From Nitrososphaerales archaeon (GTDB lineage Archaea > Thermoproteota > Nitrososphaeria > Nitrososphaerales > Nitrososphaeraceae), in assembly GCA_029237525.1 (NCBI GenBank), contig JARBAU010000066.1, forward strand, positions 1-38,043: a stretch of 38,043 bases of DNA. Direction: 5' to 3'. The position numbers were made by a program, and so were the translations under genes. Under the pieces are notes generated by a model. That model was given only the letters and a program-made list of their open reading frames with translations, searched no databases and was not told where the DNA came from. How positions within the stretch are numbered: position 1 is the stretch's first letter; every line of letters begins with the position of its first letter. This document shows, piece by piece, positions 1-9,271 of this stretch.

Positions 1-125
1 ATGCAGTTGGAGATTAAACTAATTGGCATTTTGGATTTGGTTAACTGCTGCTATCTCCATCTAGCTAGCAGTCATCACCACTTGGCTACTTTTTAACACG
101 GTTCACGTGAGTACTTTCGAATCCA

Positions 126-473
126 TTAGACCACTGCCGTTTCTCCTTTTTTCTTTGTTCCGATGTCAATAGCATCATTCACCGCTGAAATAAAGATCTT
201 GCCATCACCAGTTGATCCCGTGCTGACTGTACCCAGTATTGTATTGATAACTTTATCGACTTCTGAGTCGCCGACAATTATGACAAAATTAGATCTTACT
301 GAGAATTCTGATACAAACCTTGCTGTTCCCCTACCCGATTCAACAACTGCTTTTTCACCTTTTCCGCGACCTTTTGCTTCCAAGATAGTACAACCTCCAA
401 CGCCAGCTTCTTTCAAAGCCTCATTCAACTCCGTTGTCTTCTCATGTGGAATTACTGCTTCAATACGTTTCAT
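126..473 (-). CDS. P-II family nitrogen regulatory protein (GlnB/GlnK-like)
   Basis: A 115-residue P-II signalling protein, close to the usual 112. P-II trimers bind ATP/ADP and 2-oxoglutarate and control ammonium transporters or nitrogen enzymes in the cytoplasm. The family is shown by the start MKRIEAVIP, the C-terminal signature TGSTGDGKIF (residues 85-94) and the variable T-loop at about 36-55. The T-loop has no tyrosine at the position uridylylated in enterobacterial GlnB (Tyr51); the aligned stretch reads GRGTARF, so control by uridylylation is unlikely. The start ATG precedes the conserved first strand directly. No ammonium transporter gene is visible beside it, although the window begins only 125 bases beyond its stop. 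In an ammonia oxidiser it probably reports cellular nitrogen and carbon status. The family is certain; the target is unknown. Confidence 0.93.
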   Translation of the reverse strand: MKRIEAVIPHEKTTELNEALKEAGVGGCTILEAKGRGKGEKAVVESGRGTARFVSEFSVRSNFVIIVGDSEVDKVINTILGTVSTGSTGDGKIFISAVNDAIDIGTKKKGETAVV

Positions 474-995
474 GGTGTGCTATAAAAAGAGATTATGATA
501 TAAGGTTTTCAATCTTTATTGAGCGTGTAGTGGACGATCAACCGGGCGTAATGAATGGCATTAAAGTGCCTTCTGTGCCTATACTCCGTCTTTACTATAT
601 TCTTGACCGATAAAATGATGTAACTTTTTATTCCGTTAGAAGGCCAATATTAAAAGTCTATCTTAGGTCCATTCGATATTCTCGCTGGGTTTAAAAAGTT
701 AGCAACTAATAATTAAAGGTGAATATTGCTTAGGTACCAGGTAGACAATCACTTGATGATATCCAATCCTGGATGTTGTATACTTGTTATTTACCTAAAT
801 ATATTGTAAAAAAGATCCACAATCTAACCTCATAAAATGAGCTAGGGCATTAAACTCATTTTGCTAGAGAACTATATAGGCTATCTATCTAATCCCATCC
901 GTACGTCCGATTAACCTTTCTCATGATGACGATGGATACTAATTATTTCTATTAACAAACGGTATTGTTAAGTAGATATTGATGCCAGTAAATAT
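474..995. other. intergenic region without a recognisable gene
   Basis: AT-rich spacer between the starts of the P-II gene and the end of the RFC gene. I see no supported reading frame, tRNA or clear repeat. It should hold the P-II promoter, but no well-placed TATA box stands out. Confidence 0.5.
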
Positions 996-1991
996 TTATT
1001 GTTGGTCAGAGGCCTGTAAGGCTAGCTGTGCCAAAAAAGCAGTTAACTGAAGATCGGGGTGTGCTCCAGTTGCTAGACGAAAATCATACTCGGCCATCAA
1101 AACGGCAATCTTGTTTGGATTGGGCAATTTCAAAGAATAGATTTCCTGATATGCATACTTTAAGAAGTCACCATGCGATATCCCGAAAACTGTAGTTAAT
1201 TCCATTAACTTAATTCTAGATTCATTAAATTTGCCTGAAATGGCCAATCTGATAATTTCCGATACTCTGGCCTTGCCTGACATTCCCATTGCTGAATGTA
1301 CAGTCGAGATTGAGACGTGTTTTGTTGCAGCGGAGGCCTGAAGGATGTTGATAGACAATCGAAGATCACCTGAGGTAATTTCATATATTTTTGCTAGGGC
1401 CTTCTCCTCGAAACTTGTCTCTTCATTCTTACATATGATCTTCATGTGGTCAACAACATCCTTTTCAGTCAATCTAGTAAATCTAAAAATTACACACCTG
1501 CTCTGAAGTGGATCTATAATCTGAGACAGATAATTACATATGATTAAAAATCTCGTTGTTTTTGAACTGTCCTCAATAATTCTTCTCAAAGCAGTCTGGG
1601 CTTCAGGAGTCATCTCATCTGCCTCGTCTAGGATGATTAATCGATACATCTTATGTTCGTTAGACGAATCTGTGACTAGTTTGATGACTGCTGCGAATGA
1701 TTTGACTCTTTCTCTCACCATTTTGATTCCTCTCTCGTCTGATGCATTCAGTTCCAGAGTATCTTTTCGCCAATCTTCGCCAAGCAATCGCCTTGCGATG
1801 CACAAGGCGGCTGTCGTTTTGCCAACTCCTGGTGGTCCAGCAAACAGCAGGTGTGGGATAGCTTCAGGATTCTTGAGTAAATTGGAAATTCCATCAACTA
1901 TCTCGTTCTGATTAACAATTTGTTCTAAATCTTGTGGTCGGTATTTCTCTACCCACATGGTATTTCGAAGAGAATTGTTTAAGGTCGACAT
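996..1991 (-). CDS. rfcS: replication factor C small subunit (clamp loader ATPase)
   Basis: The small subunit of archaeal replication factor C, which loads the PCNA sliding clamp at primer-template junctions using ATP. At 331 residues it has the normal family length. Visible features are the N-terminal WVEKYRP motif (residues 13-19), Walker A GPPGVGKT (52-59), Walker B LIILDEAD (118-125) and the SRC arginine-finger motif (164-166), followed by the helical collar domain. The Walker A, Walker B and SRC motifs are intact, so this is an active AAA+ subunit and not the large subunit. It is divergent from the GINS-MCM pair, so the 360-base gap between them is a replisome promoter region. A purine-rich stretch (GAGGGAG) lies about 14 bases before the ATG and may act as a weak ribosome binding site. 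Confidence 0.97.
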   Translation of the reverse strand: MSTLNNSLRNTMWVEKYRPQDLEQIVNQNEIVDGISNLLKNPEAIPHLLFAGPPGVGKTTAALCIARRLLGEDWRKDTLELNASDERGIKMVRERVKSFAAVIKLVTDSSNEHKMYRLIILDEADEMTPEAQTALRRIIEDSSKTTRFLIICNYLSQIIDPLQSRCVIFRFTRLTEKDVVDHMKIICKNEETSFEEKALAKIYEITSGDLRLSINILQASAATKHVSISTVHSAMGMSGKARVSEIIRLAISGKFNESRIKLMELTTVFGISHGDFLKYAYQEIYSLKLPNPNKIAVLMAEYDFRLATGAHPDLQLTAFLAQLALQASDQQ

Positions 1992-2350
1992 AGGCCTATA
2001 ACTCCCTCAATTGAAATCTGACGGCTTATTAGGATTGCGTGTTGTTGCTTAGTAAACAATAGACCAATGCATCCTTTCATTATTTAAGGAAGTCTAAAGG
2101 TATCGGGTCTGATATGTAGCTAGCAATTACCATTGGTAAACAGCAACTATATGCAGTGCCGGGGCAGTTGAGATAATTCACTGATAAATAATTCCTAATC
2201 TATCAATAAAAGCTATTAACTTATAGGTCAACGAAAGATACAATAAAGGATATAACGAAAGCAGTCTATATCAGAGAATTGTTGATTGAATATCATCATC
2301 TTCCTGCGAAAAATGTCATTTCTAGTCAACTTATATATTTTGTTCTGTTT
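1992..2350. promoter_or_regulatory. divergent promoter region between rfcS and gins-mcm
   Basis: Non-coding spacer between two divergent replication loci. It contains a perfect 13-base palindrome, TTACCATTGGTAA, at 2127-2139, and TATA-like stretches at about 2250-2256 and 2331-2338. No origin-recognition-box family is obvious. Confidence 0.4.
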
Positions 2351-2824
2351 ATGTTGGAAGAGATTAGAGTCACATTTAGACAAGATCTAAAGTTAGATGT
2401 GGTTGGGTTTCATATTGATGCAAAGGACGGTGATATTTCAATGACTCCTAGATGGCTCGCCAAGGTGTTGAATAAAAAAGAAGTAGTAGATATTCAAGAT
2501 ATCGATGCATCTTCTTATGTATCCAGGTCATTAAATCGCGAACGAATAGCAAGACCTCATGATTTATCAGGCATTGATCCTGACTTTTATATACGAATGA
2601 AGGATTATCTTGAGGATTCTAAAGAAATTGATCGAGAAAGATTTTGTGTTTCACTTAATTCCTTCATAGCCTCAAGACTCGAAAAAATTGCGAAACTTGC
2701 AGCAGCTTCACCACTATCTCCTGAACTAAAGGATAAATTATCTGTTGAAGAATATGAGCTTTATCTTATGATGCACGACGCGTCGGACTTATTCAAGGAA
2801 TCGGTGTTAGATAAGTATGGCTGA
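2351..2824 (+). CDS. GINS complex subunit (archaeal Gins51/Gins15-like)
   Basis: Probable archaeal GINS protein, part of the CMG-like replicative helicase with MCM and a Cdc45/RecJ-like partner. From the ATG at 2351 the product is 157 residues. The evidence is a small N-terminal beta-rich part, a helical middle with a conserved basic/acidic pattern, and above all the overlap with mcm: the end of this gene overlaps the mcm start by 8 bases, an arrangement typical of archaeal gins-mcm pairs. The frame stays open upstream to a TTG at 2279, which has a TATA-like box 26 bases before it and would add 24 hydrophobic-rich residues. I prefer the ATG because the added segment does not look like a GINS N-terminus. 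The family call rests on weak sequence similarity plus strong context. Confidence 0.75.
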   Translation: MLEEIRVTFRQDLKLDVVGFHIDAKDGDISMTPRWLAKVLNKKEVVDIQDIDASSYVSRSLNRERIARPHDLSGIDPDFYIRMKDYLEDSKEIDRERFCVSLNSFIASRLEKIAKLAAASPLSPELKDKLSVEEYELYLMMHDASDLFKESVLDKYG

Positions 2825-4886
2825 GCAGCAGACGACTTCGGCACTAGCTAATGAGCTAGAAAAATTTTTGCGTTCTTTCAAAGATAGAGAGGGCGATTAC
2901 AAGTATTTTGATAAGATAAATCATATGATGTCATTAAATTCGTCTTCGATTATAGTAGATTACATAGATTTTGATATATACAGTCCAGACTTTGCAAAGC
3001 AGATAACACATAACCCAGATGAAATACTCTTGGGATTTAATCAGGCTGTTCTATCAATCTTAAGTGAAATCCATGCCGATTACGCATCAGAGATCCGTGA
3101 CAAGCTCAGAGTAAGAATTGGCAATTATACTGTTCAGAAGGGTTTAAGGGACATAAGTGCAGATGTAATTGACAAACTAATAGGAGTTTCTGGCATGGTG
3201 GTAAGATCCTCAGAAGTCAAACCCCTTGCGAGAAAAATTGGCTATCGCTGTACCAGTTGCAATACAATAGTCGAAGCTATATTGAAAGGCCTTCTTTTGA
3301 AGAAACCGGTAAAGTGCGTCAACTGTAGTGAAAGGGAATTGGAAATGGATCCCGAAAATAGTGTTTTTACTGATTTTCAAATGGTTCGCCTTCAAGAACT
3401 TCCAGAAGATTTGCCCGCTGGTCAACTACCACACTACATTGAAGTAACCGTGATGGGCGATCTGGTAGATCAATGCCGACCCGGAGATAGAATCATGCTC
3501 ACGGGCATAGTAAGGATAGAGCAGGAGCAGGTATCTCAGCAACTGAAAACAAATTTGTTTAGACTAAGGATGGAGGGTAACAATATTGAATATCTAGGGG
3601 GGAGAGCTGGCAACAAAGAAACTAGAAGCATCGAACGGATCGCCATTAGTAGTGCCGATGAAAAACAAATAATCTCCATTGCCAGTAAACCCGACGCGTA
3701 TGACAAGCTAATCGCATCGTTTGCTCCTCATGTGTATGGTCATGAGGTGATCAAAGAAGCAATACTGCTGCTGATCGTAGGATCCGTGACAAAGAAGCTT
3801 GCAGATGGATCATCTAGAAGAGGCGATATCAATGTATTTTTGGTTGGAGACCCTGGTACAGCCAAGTCCGAAATGCTGAAGTTTGCTGCAAAAATTGGAC
3901 CCAGGGGCCTTTACACTTCCGGAAGAGGCTCAACTGCTGCCGGCTTAACGGCTGCAGTCATTCGAGACAAATCCGGCATTATGATGCTCGAGGCTGGTGC
4001 CGTAGTTTTGGCAGATCAAGGGTTAGTATGCATTGATGAGTTCGACAAGATACGACCAGAAGACCGTTCAGCATTACATGAGGTCATGGAACAGCAAACA
4101 TGTTCCGTGGCCAAAGGCGGTATCGTTGCTACACTTAATGCTCGGACTTCAATTCTATCTGCAGCTAATCCCATGTATGGTAAATATGATCCGTTCAAAA
4201 ATATCACTGAAAATGTTAACTTGCCAATCCCTCTGTTGACAAGATTTGATCTTATATATGTAGTTAGAGACTCGCCTGAACAAGAGAAGGATAGTCGGAT
4301 TGCGAGTCATATACTAGAGATACATAGAGATTCTCAGCGTGCGGCCCAATCAGCGATCGATATAGACCTCTTCAGCAAATATCTTTCTTATTCCAAACAG
4401 GTAGAGCCTACTTTGAGCAGTGAAGCAATAGATATTATTCGGAATTACTACATGAAAATGCGAAACGTAGAATCTGAAGGTATGATAACTGTAACGCCTC
4501 GTCAGTTAGAAGGATTAGTAAGGCTTTCTACGGCCCGGGCCAGATTATTATTAAGAGAGAGAGTAGAAGTTGAGGATGCGGAGCGGGCGATCTATCTTGT
4601 TCAGCGAATGTTAGAAACGGCGGGAATTGATGTTAATACCGGAAGAGTAGATCTAGGTGTACTTCATGGTAAACCACATAGTGAGGTTTCCAAATTGAAG
4701 GTATTTATAGAAGTATTTAATGCCCTTTCTGGACAAGATCGAAATGAAGTTAGTGAACGGAATTTTATTGAAGAATTGATTCGAACGACCAAATTTACTG
4801 AAGATGAGGCAAAGACATACATAAAAAAGGCAATGCAGAATGGTCAGATATATGAACGTAAATCAGGTTTCTATGCCAAGGCATAA
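2817..4886 (+). CDS. mcm: replicative DNA helicase MCM
   Basis: The archaeal minichromosome maintenance helicase, a hexameric 3'-5' motor that unwinds DNA at replication forks. Its 689 residues match the usual archaeal length. The N-terminal domain carries a zinc-binding site with cysteines at about 145, 148, 167 and 170. The AAA+ core has Walker A GDPGTAKS (344-351), Walker B LVCIDEFDK (403-411), sensor-1 AANP (449-452) and an arginine-finger segment LLTRFD, where most homologues have LLSRFD. A winged-helix domain closes the C-terminus. All catalytic motifs look intact. The ATG overlaps the GINS stop by 8 bases, indicating translational coupling in a two-gene operon. Confidence 0.98.
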   Translation: MAEQQTTSALANELEKFLRSFKDREGDYKYFDKINHMMSLNSSSIIVDYIDFDIYSPDFAKQITHNPDEILLGFNQAVLSILSEIHADYASEIRDKLRVRIGNYTVQKGLRDISADVIDKLIGVSGMVVRSSEVKPLARKIGYRCTSCNTIVEAILKGLLLKKPVKCVNCSERELEMDPENSVFTDFQMVRLQELPEDLPAGQLPHYIEVTVMGDLVDQCRPGDRIMLTGIVRIEQEQVSQQLKTNLFRLRMEGNNIEYLGGRAGNKETRSIERIAISSADEKQIISIASKPDAYDKLIASFAPHVYGHEVIKEAILLLIVGSVTKKLADGSSRRGDINVFLVGDPGTAKSEMLKFAAKIGPRGLYTSGRGSTAAGLTAAVIRDKSGIMMLEAGAVVLADQGLVCIDEFDKIRPEDRSALHEVMEQQTCSVAKGGIVATLNARTSILSAANPMYGKYDPFKNITENVNLPIPLLTRFDLIYVVRDSPEQEKDSRIASHILEIHRDSQRAAQSAIDIDLFSKYLSYSKQVEPTLSSEAIDIIRNYYMKMRNVESEGMITVTPRQLEGLVRLSTARARLLLRERVEVEDAERAIYLVQRMLETAGIDVNTGRVDLGVLHGKPHSEVSKLKVFIEVFNALSGQDRNEVSERNFIEELIRTTKFTEDEAKTYIKKAMQNGQIYERKSGFYAKA

Positions 4887-5796
4887 ACAATATGGTTTTT
4901 ATTTTTTTACGATTGGATAGGCAAGGCGGTAACTGAAACAAGTCCGTGTATGAGTGGTCTCTATATTTGCAATGTGACATCCGACTATCACGGATCTTGG
5001 CGCTGTTATCTTGAATAGTTGAATCAGCATATCTGACTAAAATTAGTGGAGGAACAAGGTCTTTGATTCAATCCAATCAAGCTGGTTCCATTCGATAATT
5101 TTCAATAATGAGGCAATTTCATTGCCTGAATATAATAATAAATTTGTATTCTGGATGTTGGTTTCTTTATGGAAAGGTTAATGGCATTTTATCTCGGATA
5201 TGAAGCCATACCTGCGCAGTTAATTTAGAATAATATTATAAAGCGGCGAGTAGTAGAATAATGTAGAATTGACTATGGTAAATCTCTAGTTCTAAGGTTT
5301 GGATTTTAATCCATTTTATGACCAGTTATCAGTTGGCGTCTTAAGTTTACTATAAACACTATGTTTAAGTAGTTAAAAGTTGAAAGTGCCTTTTCGTATT
5401 ATTTATTATAAAGAGCAGTAAATGATCTCTATAGGTTTAACATAATGTGATGTACCACAGAAATTTATCATCGCTTAATACTATCCCTCTCAGAGCCACA
5501 AATACATGACAATATCTTAGACATGAGTCAGAATTCAAATTTCCAAGCAATTAGACTTGACCATAACTTCCTATTATGATATCTATCCAAAATTCTCGTA
5601 CAGAAATGTAATGATGCGGCAAATTAAAAGATTCGTTTTTCAATTATGGATTAGTTGGAGTGCACTCCGAGCCGGTTATTAAAATAATATGTAAACAATC
5701 CCTATTAATATGGTGGATGATTTTCCATTCTTGTTGAATATGATCAAACCCTTGAATCCATTTGTGTCTACTATATCGTCAATTCTATTTGCCATA
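4887..5796. other. long intergenic region between convergent genes
   Basis: About 900 bases between the convergent mcm and tiaS genes, with no reading frame I can support on either strand. It contains a tight perfect hairpin, AGGCAAT-ttc-ATTGCCT, at 5111-5127. The rest is AT-rich and featureless to my eye. Confidence 0.5.
4896..4908 (+). terminator. T-rich terminator after mcm
   Basis: Two runs of five and seven T residues begin 10 bases after the mcm stop codon, as expected for archaeal oligo-T termination. Confidence 0.5.
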
Positions 5797-7146
5797 CTAT
5801 AAAGAGGAAATCCAAGATCCATTTAATTTCGCTCTCGGGACATTAGCCAGAAGGGATTTCGTTAGATCGTATCTGTGAGAAGGTTTTGTCAGGTGCCTGT
5901 GACTTCTTGGGGATGGAATATAAAGTCCAACTTTTAGATCTCTTTCTTCAGCAATACGAATTTTCTGTCCTGTCCTGTTTCTATATCCACATGACTCACA
6001 CTGGAAGCCTTTATTTTTTCCTTCTGATTTCATTCTCCTCTTGCAACCTTCGCACACAGGATTCGATAAGCTAAACGTCTGTTCGAGTCGAATTACGGAA
6101 AGATATTCTATATTCAGGACAATCTGATGTTTAGATGTTGCGTCTCTTACTCCAAACCCTATTTCTACAGTATCCCCGATTCTGAGCATTGAAGCAATAT
6201 TCGTGATCCCTGTAGGCTCATAGACTGCCGCAGCAATACTTTCGCCACAATCATCTTCGACTTCAAATATGACATGTCCACCATGTATAATAGTTGGATT
6301 TTTGCTTATTCTGCAAACCGAGAAACCGGACATGTGAGGCTTAATTTCTCCAAAATCTAATTCATTTAGAAGATGCATATTTGTTCCTTGATTGGATCTG
6401 AAGACCATGTATCCATCTAATTCTTCTTCAGGCTTTATCATGTCTAGCGCAGATACGACAATTTCAGGGTTTTCTCCTCTTATGCCACAAAATACAGGAT
6501 CTGGTCCATGAGGAGCTACGAGCACCCGGTTATGGGTGAAGTCATAATTGTTAAAAGTATTGGGATAAGTTTTGTTGCTAATGCATATGACATTTGATGG
6601 ATCAATCTTTCGAGTCCCATTACAATTTTCTACAAGTCTATAGGAAATTGCTTCGAATGTGTGGTCTCCCCATAGTTGGGTACCTATTGCTGCCAAAGCG
6701 CCTATCAGACCTTGGCCATTTCCGTATAGAAAATATTCTATATTGACGAATTTTCGGGCTATCTTTTTGGCCTTTTCTAGGCTAAGGATATCGTACATGG
6801 CCCTTCTTCCGAATTCTTGGATCATTTCGGGGACGCTTTTACCAGCCAAAATTGCCACACCAGGATTTGCCCCTGAATCCAATGCAGAATTGATCTCCAC
6901 ATACTTCGTGACATAGTCGACTATTCTTGTATAGTTGTCCGATTTCAGGCGTAGACAAACAGCACCATTTCCCCTAGTTTTCCAAGGTACGTTAGGATTA
7001 AGTCTTATTAACAGGGGATAATCCACAAACTCGCCTAATCTGTTCTGTAATATGTGATTGACAATTTTGTATGCAATATGCGTTGTACATCTCCCATTTA
7101 GTGAATCTGTATCGTCTATACCAACATGCATTAATTTAGAGCTCAT
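5797..7146 (-). CDS. tiaS: tRNA(Ile2) 2-agmatinylcytidine synthetase TiaS
   Basis: TiaS attaches agmatine to C34 of the archaeal isoleucine tRNA with a CAU anticodon, so that it reads AUA; it uses ATP and acts in the cytosol. The 449-residue length fits the family. Signs are the N-terminal GIDDTDS motif (residues 9-15), which starts the TiaS kinase-like domain, a central OB-fold-like segment, and a C-terminal zinc ribbon with CEGC and CESC pairs. A second methionine (Met7) directly before the conserved start could also serve. The gene stands alone between convergent mcm and the winged-helix-like gene behind it. No other member of the modification pathway is adjacent. The motif set is specific, so I am confident. 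Confidence 0.95.
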   Translation of the reverse strand: MSSKLMHVGIDDTDSLNGRCTTHIAYKIVNHILQNRLGEFVDYPLLIRLNPNVPWKTRGNGAVCLRLKSDNYTRIVDYVTKYVEINSALDSGANPGVAILAGKSVPEMIQEFGRRAMYDILSLEKAKKIARKFVNIEYFLYGNGQGLIGALAAIGTQLWGDHTFEAISYRLVENCNGTRKIDPSNVICISNKTYPNTFNNYDFTHNRVLVAPHGPDPVFCGIRGENPEIVVSALDMIKPEEELDGYMVFRSNQGTNMHLLNELDFGEIKPHMSGFSVCRISKNPTIIHGGHVIFEVEDDCGESIAAAVYEPTGITNIASMLRIGDTVEIGFGVRDATSKHQIVLNIEYLSVIRLEQTFSLSNPVCEGCKRRMKSEGKNKGFQCESCGYRNRTGQKIRIAEERDLKVGLYIPSPRSHRHLTKPSHRYDLTKSLLANVPRAKLNGSWISSL

Positions 7147-7588
7147 TGAGATGTACCAATATTTAGTAACTATCTCTAAATATTAACTATTCCTAGTCCT
7201 ACAGCATTGGGATTGAAGCTAGCCAGTTTGCAAAAAATATCAAAATCAAAACAGAATCAGAGCCACATAAAGAAAAATACTACATGTCTGTTACTTTCAC
7301 TGCCAAATGTACATTCAGATATAGATTAAGTCTGAATCGCATCTATTTGAATTCACTACAATGGCATTTCAAAATGTTAAGACAATTAATCATAGTGCAA
7401 TTTTTCAGATATTAGATAGTTGAGATTTTCTAAAGAACCTTTTCACGGGTTCAAGTACGTGTGATATGCAATCTATTACACAAAGAATATGGCATAAATC
7501 TACACTTGTATTGAATCGCTAGATTAAATCATCACCTGCAAAAATCTTAATCGTCAAATGCATCTGCCGAGGCTGATTACGAAATTAC
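7147..7588. other. intergenic region upstream of tiaS
   Basis: About 440 bases of AT-rich sequence without a supported reading frame, RNA gene or repeat. It contains the tiaS promoter; a TATA-like AATATTTA lies about 35 bases before the tiaS start. Confidence 0.45.
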
Positions 7589-8179
7589 TCACGAATTTCC
7601 AATCATGTTTTCTGAATTATGCATCAATTTGCTCTTTTGAACATAGCGGTAGCTTCGTATTGTCCCTATTCGTCGCAGACTTCCCTCTCGAACCATATCA
7701 GTTAAAGAATGAGAGACGGCGGTTCTGTCATAGTTGTAGCCACGTCTAGATAACTCTTCATGAACTTGGCCCAAGGTTTTTTCTTGTTCAAAATATCCTT
7801 CATAACATAATTGCCAGATTAGCCCTCTACATGTTGCCCCTAACTGTTTAGCTTCGTTTGGACGTCCTAAATAAATCTCTGAGCCCAGTTTTTCAGTACC
7901 TATCGCCAATTTTGATTTTAAATCTGTAATCTCAGATAATGCTTCTTCTACCTTAGCTGCAAGCTCATTCGAACCAATCGATATGTCAATTCCAAAAAGC
8001 ACGTCTCGGACCACATCTTTAACCTTATCTTTACCACAAGTAATTTCTATCTCCCATTCGCCTCGCCTTAGGCGAATTTGGACATCTCCTTTTTGTGATT
8101 GCAGAGTAAGATCCTCATTAGTCATTTCATAATGTGACCTTGATATTTTCCATATCTGCTCTTTTTGTGAGATTTCCAA
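7589..8179 (-). CDS. unknown protein with C-terminal winged-helix-like domain
   Basis: A 196-residue protein I cannot name. The first 65 residues are beta-rich (alternating short hydrophobic and charged strands), residues 65-95 are helical and acidic, and the C-terminal part (about 115-180) looks like a winged helix: a helix pair, a second helix with TAVSHSLTDMVREG, then a basic beta hairpin RRIGTIRSYRYV. This suggests a DNA-binding or regulatory role, but it is inference. Translation would begin at a TTG, since no ATG or GTG lies in frame upstream. It is divergent from nurA-herA with only 67 bases between, so it may share control with that pair. It does not look like a catalytic enzyme. Confidence 0.75.
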   Translation of the reverse strand: MEISQKEQIWKISRSHYEMTNEDLTLQSQKGDVQIRLRRGEWEIEITCGKDKVKDVVRDVLFGIDISIGSNELAAKVEEALSEITDLKSKLAIGTEKLGSEIYLGRPNEAKQLGATCRGLIWQLCYEGYFEQEKTLGQVHEELSRRGYNYDRTAVSHSLTDMVREGSLRRIGTIRSYRYVQKSKLMHNSENMIGNS

Positions 8180-8246
8180 TTCCCAATCATGTTGTTCATG
8201 TTGCGCAATATTAATTAGGTACCTCTACAACATAATCTTGACCATC

Positions 8247-9269
8247 ATGAGCAATATTGTAAGCAATGATTCTTCTTGCTGCGGATTTGAAATAGGAGTC
8301 ATATCTAAAAGTGCGACCGAACATTGCTTTTCGTCTGGACTAAAACAACTTCGTAAAGGCCAGGGTATACTATTTGGAGAGGAGAAAACCAACATTCGAT
8401 CGCTAGTTAAGCAAACCAACAGATATAATCCTTATTGTGCACCAACAATAAAAACACTCGAACCAATACCAATTAAGAAAAGTATCTATGCGATTGATTC
8501 GAGTAGTGAGAAGCTCGGCGAGACAGATGACGGTCGTATATATGCTGCAAAATGTGGGATTGTTGTTGCGTCGCATAATACTCCTTTACATCATTATAGA
8601 GTGGGACCAACAATTTTCTATTTAACTAGAAATACTGTCAGAGAGGCCAATTTGGACAACTATCTCTCCAATATCGTCCTATCCGATCATGAATTAGCCA
8701 AAAGGCTAATTAGAGTGAGAACCGAGAGGTCGATTCAGTATGAGCTAGCCAGAGTAGTCCACGATTCGATAATGCTTTTAGACGGATCGCTTAATGCCTC
8801 AGTTCTAGAAAGTAGTCCAAATAATTTAAAAAATATAGTAGAATCGTGCGGCGTCAACAGAAATTTATTGATAGCCATAGCTAAAGAGACAATTGTTGGC
8901 TTTGATGAACGCATCATCTCTTGTCTAAAGGAATGTACATCTCCAGCTTACATGGACTTGGGAAACATAAATGAAACAATTGGAAATCCGTTCGGCAGGC
9001 CTATGCTCGTCAAATTTGGAAACTATTGTAGTCCAGTACTCCGAGCAGACATAGTCGATCCGGACGAAAAAATAAGTCTTGCCTTTGGTAGTATGCTAGG
9101 CAATGATTCTTCAGGCCATGGTTATCCAGAATCATTAAAATTAGCTCATCATATTTCAAAATTCAATTCGACAGAAATTGAGTGTCTTAGGGGTCATCTC
9201 CTACGTACGTACAAGCTTCAGGCTATTCAAGAGGATGACAATCGGGTGAAATTGCTAGGATCTATGTAA
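8247..9269 (+). CDS. nurA: NurA-domain nuclease
   Basis: A NurA family 5'-3' nuclease, which works with the HerA hexamer to resect DNA ends during repair. The protein is 340 residues from the ATG at 8247. Key signs are the acidic metal-binding motif YAIDSSS (residues about 72-78), a second acidic motif LLDGS in the middle, and the late acidic helix region; the immediate downstream gene is a HerA-like ATPase, separated by 2 bases. A TTG at 8238 would add three residues and lies 27 bases after a TATA-like box, so the transcript probably starts within a few bases of either codon. Mre11 and Rad50, which often accompany this pair in archaea, are not in the window. Confidence 0.88.
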   Translation: MSNIVSNDSSCCGFEIGVISKSATEHCFSSGLKQLRKGQGILFGEEKTNIRSLVKQTNRYNPYCAPTIKTLEPIPIKKSIYAIDSSSEKLGETDDGRIYAAKCGIVVASHNTPLHHYRVGPTIFYLTRNTVREANLDNYLSNIVLSDHELAKRLIRVRTERSIQYELARVVHDSIMLLDGSLNASVLESSPNNLKNIVESCGVNRNLLIAIAKETIVGFDERIISCLKECTSPAYMDLGNINETIGNPFGRPMLVKFGNYCSPVLRADIVDPDEKISLAFGSMLGNDSSGHGYPESLKLAHHISKFNSTEIECLRGHLLRTYKLQAIQEDDNRVKLLGSM

Positions 9270-9271
9270 AA

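Noticed and set aside
163-498. Open frame of 111 codons on the plus strand opposite the P-II gene
   Set aside because: It overlaps a clear P-II gene on the other strand and has no motif.
2127-2139. Palindrome TTACCATTGGTAA in the rfcS-gins gap
   Set aside because: A single short palindrome is not enough to call an origin or operator.
5111-5127. Perfect hairpin AGGCAAT-ttc-ATTGCCT
   Set aside because: Too short to call a defined element; it is over 200 bases from the mcm stop and has no T-run.
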